Positions 11,345 through 23,140 of a stretch of DNA of 64,000 bases are shown here, one piece after another. The DNA lies in the NCBI GenBank assembly GCA_012934845.2, contig WNNJ02003776.1, positions 558,001 through 622,000 on the forward strand, read 5' to 3'. The notes beneath the pieces are model-generated. The model was not told the DNA's origin, ran no database searches, and was given only the letters and a program-made list of their open reading frames with translations. Each line of letters starts with the position of its first letter. Position 1 is the first letter of the stretch. The stretch comes from Pomphorhynchus laevis. Lineage: Eukaryota; Acanthocephala; Palaeacanthocephala; Echinorhynchida; Pomphorhynchidae. The translations under genes were made by a program, and so were the position numbers.

Positions 11345-11560
11345 TCTTCCTCGATGCATGGAACTACTTGAAGTTCCGAGCACTGAAGCTGCATTTCCGA
11401 TCTGTATTGCCTAGCTTACGCGCTGGATCAGATACGAACCGGCTTGAGGGTCGCCGCAGTGACGGCGCAGTAATTTTCCAAGCATTAAGAAAAACCCTGA
11501 TGCGTTCTGGGACATCGCGCCCGTCTCAATAGCCAGTGGGCAGAAATTATATCCATTGGA
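11345..11560 (-). mobile_element. C-terminal scrap of RT/endonuclease family A
   Basis: A GC-richer island whose minus strand reads LAIETGAMSQNASGFFLMLG, then GDPQAGSYLIQRVS and IQIGNAASVLGT. The same C-terminal pattern (...VAVESLG...G...F......QRGN) ends the family A fragment at 30395-31550. Truncated at both ends. Confidence 0.55.
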
Positions 11561-11589
11561 TTCTATGGAAATATATTGTCTTATAAATT

Positions 11590-12290
11590 GACTCAGGAAT
11601 TGCTATGCTATCAGGTCTCGGACCATATTCCTCTACCCAACATAGCAGCGGGGCCAAATACATGCTAATGATGTATTTCCTCTGAAATAACTATCTAGTA
11701 TCTTATTCTAATACAAAGTATATTATTTATTATCCATCCATAAAAATTTGCCACTTAAGAGTTTAAATTTATTCTTTATATTATTGTGTTGATTTATATA
11801 TTTTACTATTTTCTGCTTGATGTTATTTTTATAGTAACCTAGTTTAAAATATGCATCTATTAAATTATTTTTATGATTTTGAAGAAAGCCAATATCATTA
11901 CATATTGTTGCAATTCTTAAAATTTCATTATTTAACGCATTATATTGTATATTATATGGTATGCATGAATGCTCATGCAAAAATACGTTTTTTAATGTTC
12001 ATTTCTAAATATATACCTTCTTTATCCTTAATATTAGTTTTATAAAGGATAACGCCACCTGCATAAATTTGTTCGCTTATCGAATAAAAATTATTAGAGT
12101 TAAATACATATATATCATTAATATATCGAAACATATATTTCATACCTTTATACAATTTAGATTTATTTTTTAAACAGTTATGAACAAATTCATATTCTAT
12201 AAAGCTTAAAAATAAGTCAGCTATAATTGAACTATTATTACCTCTCATTCGAACACCTTATACTTTCTAAATATTTACTTTTAAATAATT
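11590..12290 (-). mobile_element. NAI copy, 3' half
   Basis: Tail plus RT C-terminal third (open pieces 11723-11980 and 11973-12248), including a YIND version of motif C and RGNNSSIIADLFL for motif B. Broken, with a small number of disruptions. Confidence 0.75.
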
Positions 12291-12652
12291 TTGATTTATC
12301 AAAATATTTAAGGATTCTATAAAATGCATCACTTCTTTTGCAAAAATATGTCTCTTGTAAATTTAAATATGTCATCTTTACTATATAAATTAATAGTAGT
12401 TTTAATTGATGTTAATATAATGTTTATATCCATATATACCTTCGTTTATTAAGAGTAAATAAAACTATTATTAAGAGTATCATCATTATCAGTTAATTAA
12501 CAATAAAACAACTTGTTCAATTATAAAATTTGTTCAATTATTGAATAAAAAATATTAGGGTTAATAATCAATTAATCAATTAATGTTCATATCTAAATAT
12601 ATACCTTCTTTATCCTTAATATTAGTTTTATAAAGGATAACGCCACCTGCAT
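12291..12652 (-). mobile_element. Rearranged NAI scraps; 72-bp duplication abutting the RTE LINE
   Basis: Positions 12581-12652 repeat 11993-12064 with one mismatch, ending exactly where the GC-rich LINE begins. Around 12340-12430 another piece of the same NAI region occurs. It looks like several short template-switch or rearrangement products. Confidence 0.6.
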
Positions 12653-15600
12653 TAATGCCCGATTAACGCGGGCATTTAGAATCATCGATTCTAATGCGGG
12701 CGTAGCTTGCGCCACGCGTCGCGTCCCCGGGTTGCGGATAGGGGAGTGTCCTGTAGATATACAGGGTAGCTGCGATTTAAGCAAGCTTTGGCTTGACGAA
12801 TAAGCAGTCGCGGACAGCTAGCAGTAGAGTTATCGCGATGGCGACGTATAGTGTGGCAGCCTTACGTCTATAAAATCCATCCATCCATTGGGGGCTTAAC
12901 GCTATGATATGGCGAGTCGATCCCGCCATTAAATAAGGATCTGCCACTTGTTACCGGACAAGTTACACTATTGGATTAGTACCGGTTAGGCCCACCGCTT
13001 ATAACTGTGGTTGACGATAGGCTCTGCGACAAGCCAGTCACAAAAACAAATAAGTCGTTATCAAAGAAAAATGGAACACACCTAAAAATGCAAACACGAA
13101 ACATAGATAAGGCGTCCACTAAATTCGACGCGGTAAGACGAGGCCCGGTTTTACTGATAAATACGCGAGGGTTCCCGACGCATGGACGACGCCGGGATTT
13201 AAGTAATCCAGTCCAGTGTTATAAAAACACAAATAAAGCTCACGAAAAGATGCGCGTAGCATCTCTAAACATCGGCACACTTACTAGTAGGACCGAAGAA
13301 CTAGCGATGATGCTGCGAAGAAGGAAAATCGACGTATGTACATTACAAGAGACGAAATGGAGTGGTGCAAAAGCCTATGACTTGGAGCGCGAACGCGGCA
13401 ATAACGGTTACAAACTTTTTTACAACGGTAACACTCGAACACGAAATGGGGTTGGTATAGCTATCTCCGAGCAGTTCCGTGATGCTGTAAAGGAGGTGAA
13501 TCGTTACGACGACCGGCTAATGAAGATATCCATCGTTACCATGGAGCGAACAATTCACATTTTCTCTGCTTATGCACCACAGACAGGACAAAGCGAATTA
13601 GCGAAAGATACATTTTGGGAGATGCTGGACAGCAACACACGCAAAATTCCCGCTGAAGATTATCTAATAATCGCAGGAGATCTCAACGGTCATGTTGGCC
13701 AACGGGCCGAAGGAAATCAGTGCCATGGTGGAAATGGATACGGTCAGAGAAACAAAGATGGCGAGCGCATTGTCGACTTCTCAGACTCCCACGACCTCAT
13801 CATCACCAATACATGGTTCATAAAGCGGCCCACACAGCTTCCAACATACTACAGTGGAGTAAACAAATCGCAGATTGACTTCATTCTTGTACGGCGCAAA
13901 CAAATGTCCACTGTACATGACGTAAAGGTCATATCTTATGAGACAACAGCAGCACAGCATCGTCCCGTAATCGCAGTTTTGAATATTAAACCACCCAAAC
14001 AACATCAGGAAAAGCGTACCGGCCCATCACGCATCAAGTGGTGGCGATTCCACGAGAAGGAGTCTGAAATGATACATCGCATACAATTGCCTGACGTAAC
14101 AGACGTCGAGAACACATGGAACAGAGTCAAAGATATTATCCACATCGCCGCCAAAAAGACAATTGGATCCACCAAGCCCGGAAGACGCTACATCAATTTT
14201 GATACTTGGCTTTGGACAGATGAGGTGAAAATGAGGGTGCGTGAAAAGAAGCGACAATATCACGTATTCCTCGATGATAAGACCCATGTAAATTGGCAGA
14301 AGTATCACGAAGCCAAGCGTAAAGCGAAGAAAGCCGTGGCGTCCGAACGAGCCATCCATTATGAGGAAGTGTACAAGAAGCTGGATACTCGAGACGGCGA
14401 ACGCGACCTTTTCCGACTTCTCAAGCTCCGCCACAAACAAACTCAGGACATCGAAAAGTTCCACTGCGTTAATGATAAAAACGGCGAACAAATCGTAGGT
14501 CGACCAGAAGTTTTAGAAAGATGGCGTGAGTATTTTGAGGAAGTATGTACTGAAGAGTTCACTCACCCCCCAATCTCACAAGCCCAAACAGTACTCGGTC
14601 CATTACTCCCAATTAGCACGGAGGAAGTTGATGAAGCGTTAAAGAGGACAAAGAAGGGAAAAACAGCAGGCCCAGATGACATCTCAGCCGAGCTATGGAA
14701 ATCCAAGTGCTGGAACCCAGCACCTTGGTTAGCGAAACTCTTTAACAAAATTATCGAAGAACACACAACACCGACTGATTGGCAATATAGCACCACGGTA
14801 CCAATTTGGAAAAAGAAAGGAAATCCAGCTGAATGTTCAAACTACCGCCCTATCAGATTGCTATCTCATACTATGAAGGTATTCAAGCGAATTCTTGAGC
14901 AGCGTATACGCAAAATCGCAAATTGTACAATCAATCAGGCTGGTTTCATCAAGGGATGTGGCACCACCGACGCCATACATGCCGCGCGGCTGCTGATCGA
15001 AAAATATCGGGAAAAAGACACACCTCTTCACATAGCATTCCTCGACTTAGAGAAAGCTTTCGATCGCGTTCCACATGAGCTTATCTGGCATGCGCTACGC
15101 CAACATCAAATCCCAGAGCATCTGGTTGAGTGGGTCAAGCTGCTCTACATCGGCCCAAGAAGCAGAGTACGATGCACAGCTGGAGTATCAAAACCATTTC
15201 GTATTTCCGTCGGCGTCCACCAAGGAAGCGTGCTTTCGCCACTTCTGTTTATTCTGGTCATGGATACCTTAACGAGCGACATTCAGCGTCAAGCACCTTA
15301 TACCCTACTATATGCGGACGACGTCTTTCTAGCTTCCGTCAATAAGACCGACCTCACGCAGTTAGTCAAGCTTTGGAATGACAGATTAGCACAACATGGC
15401 CTGCGGCTAAACACTAGGAAGACTGAGTACTTGACGACCAATACAAACGATACGGGCACGATCAATATCAACGGAACAGACCTTCCACGGACCGAAAATT
15501 TCAAATATCTAGGATCGGTGCTCTCAGCTGATGGCGAATTGAACAACGAAATAACTGCCAGAATCAATGCTACATGGATGAAGTGGCGTGCTACAACTGG

Positions 15601-16105
15601 CATAATGTGCGACCGCAAAATGAAGGATAGCATAAAGTCAAAGATATATCGAAGCGTTATTCGTCCCATTGCTCTTTATGGAGCAGAATGCTGGCCTATC
15701 ACAAAGATAGCGGAACGTCGTCTCGCTGTCATGGAGACGAAGATGCTTCGATGGACAAGCGGTTTTAGTCTCCTAAATCGGGTTCGCAATGATGATATTT
15801 ACCGACGATACGGTGTGATGCCTATCCGTGAGAAAATGCTAGAAGCCCGTCTCCGCTGGTTTGGCCACACTCTACGGGCACATGACGGTTCCATCGCAAA
15901 GGCAGGCTTGAAAATAGACTTTAAAGGCAAACGCCCCAAAGGACGACCAAGACAGCGATGGTCTGACACGCTGCACAAGGATCTAAGAGATGCTGGACTA
16001 CACCCTGATCTGGCTTCAGATCGTTGCAAATGAAGGATGCGTTCCATGAGAGCCGACTCCGCCAACACACGGGAAAAAGGCTAAAGAAAAAGAAGAAGAA
16101 GAATC
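12653..16105 (+). mobile_element. RTE-type LINE, apparently full length
   Basis: Base composition jumps to near-balanced GC at 12653 and falls back at 16090. A ~430-base 5' region begins with a hairpin (ATGCCC/GGGCAT), then one long ORF, then a short 3' region ending in (AAG)n, typical of RTE. The left junction carries the 72-bp NAI duplication. A target duplication could not be fixed; ATTAAT-like matches at both ends are too short in this AT-rich setting. Confidence 0.85.
13088..16033 (+). CDS. RTE LINE polyprotein (APE endonuclease and reverse transcriptase)
   Basis: The frame is open from 13007 (GTG) to the stop at 16031-16033; the first ATG is at 13088 (981 residues), with another at 13250 just before the endonuclease. 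Counting from 13007, the AP-type endonuclease spans about residues 82-325: SLNIGT (Asn88), LQETKW (Glu115), AGDLNGHVG (Asp225), SQIDFIL (Asp291) and AAQHRPV. The RT spans about 560-880: NYRPIRLLSHTMK, AFLDLEKAFDRVP (Asp680), VGVHQGSVLSPLLF and LLYADDVF (Asp771/Asp772). The C-terminus has the ...LYGAECWP... and RLRWFGHTLR blocks usual in RTE. All catalytic positions I can check are present and there is no internal stop, so this copy may be recent and competent. Confidence 0.9.
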   Translation: MQTRNIDKASTKFDAVRRGPVLLINTRGFPTHGRRRDLSNPVQCYKNTNKAHEKMRVASLNIGTLTSRTEELAMMLRRRKIDVCTLQETKWSGAKAYDLERERGNNGYKLFYNGNTRTRNGVGIAISEQFRDAVKEVNRYDDRLMKISIVTMERTIHIFSAYAPQTGQSELAKDTFWEMLDSNTRKIPAEDYLIIAGDLNGHVGQRAEGNQCHGGNGYGQRNKDGERIVDFSDSHDLIITNTWFIKRPTQLPTYYSGVNKSQIDFILVRRKQMSTVHDVKVISYETTAAQHRPVIAVLNIKPPKQHQEKRTGPSRIKWWRFHEKESEMIHRIQLPDVTDVENTWNRVKDIIHIAAKKTIGSTKPGRRYINFDTWLWTDEVKMRVREKKRQYHVFLDDKTHVNWQKYHEAKRKAKKAVASERAIHYEEVYKKLDTRDGERDLFRLLKLRHKQTQDIEKFHCVNDKNGEQIVGRPEVLERWREYFEEVCTEEFTHPPISQAQTVLGPLLPISTEEVDEALKRTKKGKTAGPDDISAELWKSKCWNPAPWLAKLFNKIIEEHTTPTDWQYSTTVPIWKKKGNPAECSNYRPIRLLSHTMKVFKRILEQRIRKIANCTINQAGFIKGCGTTDAIHAARLLIEKYREKDTPLHIAFLDLEKAFDRVPHELIWHALRQHQIPEHLVEWVKLLYIGPRSRVRCTAGVSKPFRISVGVHQGSVLSPLLFILVMDTLTSDIQRQAPYTLLYADDVFLASVNKTDLTQLVKLWNDRLAQHGLRLNTRKTEYLTTNTNDTGTININGTDLPRTENFKYLGSVLSADGELNNEITARINATWMKWRATTGIMCDRKMKDSIKSKIYRSVIRPIALYGAECWPITKIAERRLAVMETKMLRWTSGFSLLNRVRNDDIYRRYGVMPIREKMLEARLRWFGHTLRAHDGSIAKAGLKIDFKGKRPKGRPRQRWSDTLHKDLRDAGLHPDLASDRCK

Positions 16106-16575
16106 AATTAATTATTAATATGTTAATATTAATTAATTATTATGTCAATTAATTATAATTAGTTAATAAATAATGTGCTAATAATTAACACATTAATTCA
16201 TTAATTTACGAAGGTCGAATATTAAATATAAGCGACAGACTGACGGAGCTGTAATTCATTCTCTAGAACACAACGATCCAGACTGCATGAGTTATTGCAT
16301 ATGGATGATGAATTAAAAGGGCGAAAGACGAAGAAAAGAACTGGAGCTTACTTTAGTTGGAAAATTAATATCAGATGGTCCATATGGTTGAAATGACGAG
16401 TTCCCATTTATTTCGAGAGATATTACTTAATGTTAGTTGCCTATGTTATTTTTTTCCCTTTGCTATCTTTTTAATTTATGTTGTGAAAAAGGCTTCGGCT
16501 AAAATGTCAATAAATCTGTATTGCTACGAGAGTTGCCTTTATATTTCGGGATTAGAGAACAAAAACAAATATTAA
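16106..16575. other. No gene recognised
   Basis: AT-rich flank of the LINE; the short open frame at 16375-16575 is Met/Leu/Tyr-rich without family signature. Confidence 0.45.
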
Positions 16576-16579
16576 TTAT

Positions 16580-16755
16580 CGAAAATCACATTATTGTTTT
16601 TTAAAATATTCTCCATGAAGATCTATACACTTTTGCATGGGTTTGAACCAATTGTCGAAGCACTTATTTCACTATAATTGAGGTATCTCCAAAATATGCA
16701 TTCCAAATGCAGCAACCGCTTCTTCAGGTGTCGAAAAACGCTGACATCGTAATAG
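16580..16755 (-). mobile_element. Mariner transposase C-terminal remnant
   Basis: Minus strand reads ...EEAVAAFGMHILEIPQL, a short gap, then KCFDNWFKPMQKCIDLHGEY, the well-known end of mariner-family transposases (Tc1/mariner DNA transposons). Two adjacent stops interrupt it where the family has S-E-W. Only this end is left; no terminal inverted repeats were found. Adjacent to the 3' end of a NAI copy. Confidence 0.75.
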
Positions 16756-16791
16756 TGGAGTCAAGTTAATTACTTTTGAAGTAATCAATTA

Positions 16792-19112
16792 AATCAGCTA
16801 ACTGAGTCTACGTATTGTTATATAATTATAAAATAAACAAAACATAATAATGCTAAATCAAAATTTAATAATTAAATAATAAAATTAATAATTGTTTTTA
16901 GATTTTCTATAATTTAAATCAAGTTAAAATAAAAATAAAAATAAAAAATAAAATTTAAAATAAACGTCATTTTTATGAATTGACTAATAAATAACAGACG
17001 TTGTATCAGAATAAGAATTAGAGGTCATCAGGAGGAACTGCTATGCTATCAGGTTTCGGCCCCTAACTCCTCTACCCAACATAGCAGCGGGGCCAAATAC
17101 ATGCTAATGATGTATTTCCTCTGAAATAACTATCTAGTATCTTATTCTAATGCAAAGTATATTATTTATTATCCATCCATAAAAATTTGCCACTTAAGAG
17201 TTTAAATTTATTCTTTATATTATTGTGTTGATTTATATATTTTACTATTTTCTGCTTGATGTTATTTTTATAGTAACCTAGTTTAAAATATGTATCTATT
17301 AAATTATTTAAATGATTTTGAAGAAAGCCAATATCATTACATATTGTTGCAATTTCTTAAAATTTCAATTATTTAATGTATTATATTTTATATTATATGG
17401 TATGCATGAATGCTCATGCAAAAATATGTTTCTTGTAAATTTAAATATGTCATCTTTACGATATAAATTAATAGTAGTTTTAGTTAATGTTAATTTAATG
17501 TTCATATCTAGATATACACCTTCTTTATCATTAATATTGGTTTTGTTAAGAATAAGGCTTTCTGGATAAATGTGCTCACTAATTGAATAAAAATTATTAG
17601 AATTAAATACACATATATCATCAATGTATCGAAACATATATTTCATATATTTATATTGTTTAGATTTAGTTTTTACACAGTTATGAACAAATTCATATTC
17701 TATAAAGCTTAAAAACAAGTCAGCTATAATTGGGCTACTATTACCACCCATTGGAACACCTTTTACTTGTCTAAATATAGATGTCCCTACTTTTAAATAA
17801 TTTTGATTTATCAAAATATTTAAGGATTCTATTAATTCAATTTTATCCATATATTTATATTTATTTGATGGTTTAATTTTTGTTAGATAGGCGTTATAAT
17901 TATTATAACATATATATGTATATCTTTTTCCGAATATAAGGTTAATTAATTTTACTAACGCTTCTTTAATATCTACTAAATCTAAATTTGTATAAAGCGT
18001 ACTAAAATCGTATGTATTTATATTTTGAAAATTTATTCTTTTGTCTGTTCTAAAAATTCTTTTGTAGAATTAATACTGAAATAGTGTTTTATACCAGTAT
18101 TAATTTCGATTACCTTGCAATATTTTTTAAAATGTGCTTTAATTACTTTAAGTATTTTATTCATATAGACAGAAAGTGGTTTTAATGTACATTTAAACGC
18201 ACTACATATGAACCTAGGTTTTATTGGATTTTTATGTAATTTTGGATTCCAATATAATATAGGTATAGTTTTATTATCTGATTCAACCTTTATACCCTTT
18301 TTATTCATTATAGAACGGTGACTTGTAATAATTGTTTCTAAACTTAACTCACTACGTTGATATGTTGGATTTACATTTGAATCATTAGAATTAACCTCTT
18401 TCATTAATATATCATAATAAAGCTTTTTGCATATGAAGACAAAGTTATTACTAGCTTTATCAATAGTTGTTATTATATAGTTATCCTTTAATTTAGTAAG
18501 TTCTTTATGCATATCTTTATTAATTTTATCTTTCCTTTTATAATTGTTTGTTATTTTCATTTTATTTTTAATTTTATCAAATATATAATCTTTCCAAATG
18601 TTTATCTTAGATATATTCGAGCTTTCACTATTAATCAGCTTACTAAAGTAATCATTTAAGTTATTATATAACGAACTGTAAATTTTATTTTTGTCGTTGT
18701 TGTTATTTAATCTATATTTATACCCTTTTGATAGCAGCTTTCTTAATTCACAATTTTCAATTAATTCTAGATTATGGGTACATATATGTTCATTTATTTT
18801 ATCAAAACTAAGACTTTTACAATTGCATTCTGTTTCCATTATGTTTCTAATATTATCGTTACATATTGATTTTAATTCTTTATTATAATTACAAATTTTT
18901 CGTCCTAATGGTGGTAGAAGTTTATACCTTATTTTAGGAATATATTTACTTAAATCTGACCCTATTATTTCTTTACTTTTAGAATTATTTAAAAGTCCGG
19001 CTATATTTATGTTATCTATACATTTATTAATGAAGTTTATGGTTAATGTATATTTTCTATTGTTATTATTTACATTTAGTGTACGATTATAGTATTTTTT
19101 ATTACAACAACT
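16792..19112 (-). mobile_element. NAI copy, 5'-truncated, high similarity to the 2.7 kb copy
   Basis: Tail (16792-17150) and most of the RT. 17365-17850 encodes 161 residues identical to the reference copy; 18033-18839 (268 residues) has about nine differences. Similarity ends near 19112, inside the N-terminal part. Few disruptions; a recent insertion. Confidence 0.85.
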
Positions 19113-19502
19113 GTCTTTTAATAAATTAAAAGTTATATATTTATGTATATTTATATTTATATATTTATATATAATCCAAACTTGCTGCTAATTAGATATA
19201 ATTCATCATATATAATAAATTTAATACATATATATTAATATATATGTATTATTTAGCATTTTTATCCACACGAGATAAAAATCTGGATAAAAATGCTAAA
19301 GAAACAAATAAGTTGGCACAGGAAAGTAATCTTATCGGAATATATGTATGATATATGTATTATATATGTAATATATATAATACATCAGCACGTCTTTGCT
19401 AGTGTAATATATATATATCTGATTTAAATATTAACTAAATACATCTTAAGGGGTCACAGCTGCTGTGTAATGCCGGAAATATCTGGAAATTCTATATCTA
19501 TA
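19113..19502. other. AT-rich spacer with one hairpin
   Basis: Contains TA-rich low-complexity sequence and an inverted repeat at 19255-19306 (TTTAGCATTTTTATCC and complement). The loop CACACGAG and the following GGCACAGGAAAGTAAT resemble the outer parts of foldback FB4 at 30003-30165, so this may be its relic. Confidence 0.45.
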
Positions 19503-20812
19503 CAATTAAGCAGTGTCGGAAACGCTGCTTAATATTCACAATGTCACACAGGCAACCGAAACGACCAGTGTGTACCTCATTCTACTGATGAGTGTTGCCG
19601 GGTACTCATCATTTCGATGCTGAAGTGGTCGTCTAGAAGTGGCATGGTGACTGAAAGTTGTGAATCGAAGTCCAGTCTATCAAGCAACACCATTTAGTAT
19701 AAATGCCGTATTTCGTAAGAAATCCTGGACCGTTGTCTACTCAGCACATCCGTGCACTACTATTATACCTGCCGTATCCATTTAGGATCTAACGAGTGCA
19801 GCGACAATTCAGCAACAACCTCTGCCTAGTGTTTAAGGATGGTCCGCACAGCAATTCGATCTGGTTAAGAGCGTAAGCCTCAGACAATTAAGCAAAGTGT
19901 CGGAAACGATTTTATTCACAATGTCACACAGGCAACCGAAACGACCAGTGTGTACCTCATTCTACTGATGAGTGTTGCCGGGTACTCATCATTTCGATGC
20001 TGAAGTGGTCGTCTAGAAGTGGCATGGTGACTGAAAGTTGTGAATCGAAGTCCAGTCTATCAAGCAACACCATTTAGTATAAATGCCGTATTTCGTAAGA
20101 AATCCTGGACCGTTGTTTACTCAGCACATCCGTGCACTACTATTATACCTGCCGCATCCATTTAGGATCCAACGAGTGCAGCGACAATTCAGCAACAACC
20201 TCTGCCTAGTTTTTAAGGATGGTCCGCACAGCAATTCGATCTGGTTAAGAGCGTAAGCCTCAGACAATTAAGCAAAGTGTCGGAAACGCCTTTATTCACA
20301 ATGTCACACAGGCAACCGAAACGACCAGTGTGTACCTCATTCTACTGATGAGTGTTGCGGGTGACTCATTAGTCGCCTAGAAGTGACATGGTGACTGACA
20401 GTCGTGAATCAAAGTCCAGTCTAACAAACAACACCATTTTGTATAAATTCCGTATTTCGAAAGAAATCATGGACGGTTGTCTATTCAGCACATCCATGCA
20501 CTACTATACGGCATTATACATGCCGTATACATTAAGGATCCAACGAGTGCAGCGACAATTCAGCAAGCAACCTTTGCCTAGTGTTAAAAGATGGTCCGCA
20601 CAGCAATTCGATGTGGTAAAGAGCAATAGCCTCAGACAATTAGAAAAAGTGTCAGAAACGCCTTTATTCACAATGTCACACAGGCAACCAAAACGACCAG
20701 TAAGTACTTAATTCTACTGATGAGTGTCGCTGGGTACTCATTGGTAGTCTAGAAGTGACATGGTGACTAAAGTCGTGAATCAAAGTCCAGTCTAACAAGC
20801 AAAACTATTTTG
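19503..20812. repeat. Tandem array of a ~380-bp unit, about 3.5 copies
   Basis: GGCAACCGAA recurs at 19551, 19931 and 20311, with a degraded fourth at 20683 (steps 380, 380, 372). The first two units are nearly identical, the third and fourth more decayed. The unit is GC-richer than its surroundings and non-coding: open frames such as 20388-20711 do not persist between units. Each unit has GAAAC right after GGCAAC, then 22 bases, then CTGATGAG followed by GTTGCC, which complements GGCAAC. These are hammerhead-type boxes in swapped order. It could be a satellite or a retrozyme-like array. Confidence 0.75.
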
Positions 20813-20894
20813 TCTATATATATTTGAAATACAATTATATATAAAATACAAAATATATTTGATATACGATTTTTTGATGATAATATTCAATATA

Positions 20895-20992
20895 TATAGT
20901 ATATATAATATATAATGTAGGTTCTGAAAGTATATATAATATATAATGTAGGTTCTGAAAGTATATATAATATATAATGTAGGTTCTGAATG
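20895..20992. repeat. 31-bp minisatellite, three units
   Basis: TATAATGTAGGTTCTGAAAG with a TATATATAA lead recurs three times, the last unit diverging at its end. It lies between the 380-bp array and a PLE fragment. Confidence 0.8.
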
Positions 20993-21073
20993 TAACTGAT
21001 GACCGGGATCCATCATGTGAATACGTTTAATATATATAATTAAAGTAAACCAGTCTTAACGAAGAAATTAATA

Positions 21074-21103
21074 CGACGTTTCGCTTTTTATTAGCTTTAT
21101 CAA
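21074..21103 (-). ncRNA. Hammerhead-like core 3' of GIY-YIG PLE
   Basis: Minus strand: TTGATAA (21103-21097; consensus CTGATGA), A, stem GC...GC around an AT loop, then GAAACGTC (ending 21075). GAAAC followed directly by GTC is the short-stem-III form described for PLE hammerheads. About 75 bases past the stop of the GIY-YIG frame. Confidence 0.55.
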
Positions 21104-21178
21104 ATCTATAATAGAAACACAAAAACTTAAAACATGAATATAGCAAAGAAAGTAATAATTGTTCTATGTGATATTAAT

Positions 21179-21590
21179 CTACTTGTAAAAGTGGTGTTTG
21201 TTGATACCATTTGGTGTATCAGAAAATAGCTTTTCGACCCATTGCTCTTCGTTATATTTTCTCAATTTATCAATGCTGGTATTATTAGCGATGATAATGT
21301 AATTGAAACAATCTTCTGTGATGTTATGAGTATCGATGCAATGTTCCACTATAGAATCTTGGGTCTTTTTACCCCTAAATATGTCTGATCTACGATTGTT
21401 CAGTCTCTCACTCAGGGAGCGTCTAGACTCATCAATGTATTGGGCCGAGCATAGTGAACAACATCCTAGATATACGACATCCTTTGTACTGCATGTAACA
21501 GGGTGCTTAATTCTATAACTCAAACCTGTTACATTACTTGTAAAGCGATTTGTTTCTACGATTTGTGAAAAACAAGTGTGCAAAAGTGAA
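21179..21590 (-). mobile_element. Penelope-like element, C-terminal GIY-YIG nuclease fragment
   Basis: The minus-strand frame reads VVYLGCCSLCSAQYIDESRR and then LSERLNNRRSDI, a GIY-YIG core with the C..C pair, then an HCIDTHN box, and ends EEQWVEKLFSDTPNGINKH before the stop. The nuclease is at the C-terminus, as in canonical PLEs. The upstream RT is missing: sequence changes to a plus-strand LINE near 21590. A similar fragment ends the plus-strand PLE at 27060-27170. Confidence 0.75.
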
Positions 21591-23140
21591 TGCGAAAACG
21601 CTATCGGAGCTTCAAAGCTCAACAACTTTTGGTGATTTTCCAGCGGAATATGGAAGAAATGAACAATTTGGATCAAATATTTCGTCTACTGCTGGAGACA
21701 ATTCTAACCAGGTTAGTGATGTTTCGTGTTTATTAAATGCAGATAAGGGGCTGCTACCCCCGATTCCAAAATTAGCTAACCTGTGCATTATCAATTCAAC
21801 AAAACCAATAGAGAAACACAATCTCTTCTCAACTTTTTTGCGAAAGTTTGTATCAATTCATCCAAACAGGGTGCTGTTCAATTCAGTGAAGATTTTGGAC
21901 AATACTGTACGAGTTTCCTTCCCGAATGCCTCTTTATTAAAGGAATACAAAGATTATTTTGACAAGTACCTATTGGACTCTGGTTCCATAACGTTGAAAC
22001 CCCTTCAGTGCTCACTTAATATATCTAATTTTCCATTGTTTCAAACAGAAGAAGATTTGATAACCCTGAAAAATTGTATGGCCTCCACTCAGTGAGGCAA
22101 GTCCTAGGTAAGGGGGCGACCCCCTCCCAGTGGCTTTTGCAAATACAGATCTTGATTCCGGTCTGCTTCTTTCTAAATCGTCAGCGAATCCTTTCCTAGG
22201 TTTTAACTTAGGATTCACTCTAATTGACGAAGACCGACTCACATTCCCCCACTGTAACAAGTGTCACGAATGGAGACACTAGTACTCTACATGCAGCAAG
22301 GCCTTGGTATGCGGTGTTTGTAGTGCTGGGGATTGTCAGTATGCTTTAAAAAGGGAAAGATGTCAGTCCCCCTCTTGCGCTAATTGCGGAGTGGAACATC
22401 CGGCCTAGTCAAGGCGCTGGAGAAGATTTAAAGAATATAAATTACTGTTTGTCAAGCCTAGAACCCGATCAACTACGCCTCTGCAGCTGGTCCACCAGTT
22501 TACGAGATGTCAAACGCTGACATCATTCAACTTCTTGATAACCAGAAACGAGCTATTTTTTTTGCAATTTCAAACAATGATTGGACCTCTGCTATCCTCA
22601 TTTGTAGTAACAATAGCTGCCCCTTTACCTAACGAGCTAAAAAAACCCGACTCCAAGAAGGGAGCTTCGGCCAGAACGGTCCCACCCCCAAAGGTAGGGA
22701 ATATGATCAAGGAAAAGAAGGCCCCACTGGAAAATGAAGATATTGCCCAGGAACTCCGGCCCTGGATGGGGCTAGTGACAAGGGAGGCAACCCTCTTGCA
22801 CCTAGCTCTGTCTAGGTTGGCTGCCCCCGTCCAACTGATTTGCCACAATGGTGAGTAAACCTTAGCCTTCTTCACCGAATATTCTTCGGTGGAATTCGGA
22901 AGGTGCTTCTGCCCTTAGATTTTTATCTGGTAGGGACGCAGATGTTATAGTCCTTCAGGAAACGCTGTCTATATGTCTCCCCAGGACTTTACTCGATTTA
23001 TCCCAAAACAAATTTGTTCCCACTATACTCCGTACATAACCCCACCTCACTACTCTTTATCTTAAGGACTCTTGACCCTAGTTAAGTGCTCTTTAAGGTC
23101 CTCCCTCCTGCTAAATTAATCTTGTCCAGCCCTGTCTTGT

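Noticed and set aside
13007-13009. Position 13007 as the translation start of the RTE protein
   Set aside because: The codon is GTG; the first in-frame ATG is 13088.
14027-14491. Long antisense frames inside the RTE LINE (13781, 14027, 15298, 15799)
   Set aside because: Shadows of the sense ORF with no family signature.
20388-20711. 107-residue open frame as a gene
   Set aside because: It lies across the tandem array and is not open in the sister units.
20895-20992. Three 31-bp repeats as a CRISPR array
   Set aside because: Units are contiguous without spacers and the setting is eukaryotic.
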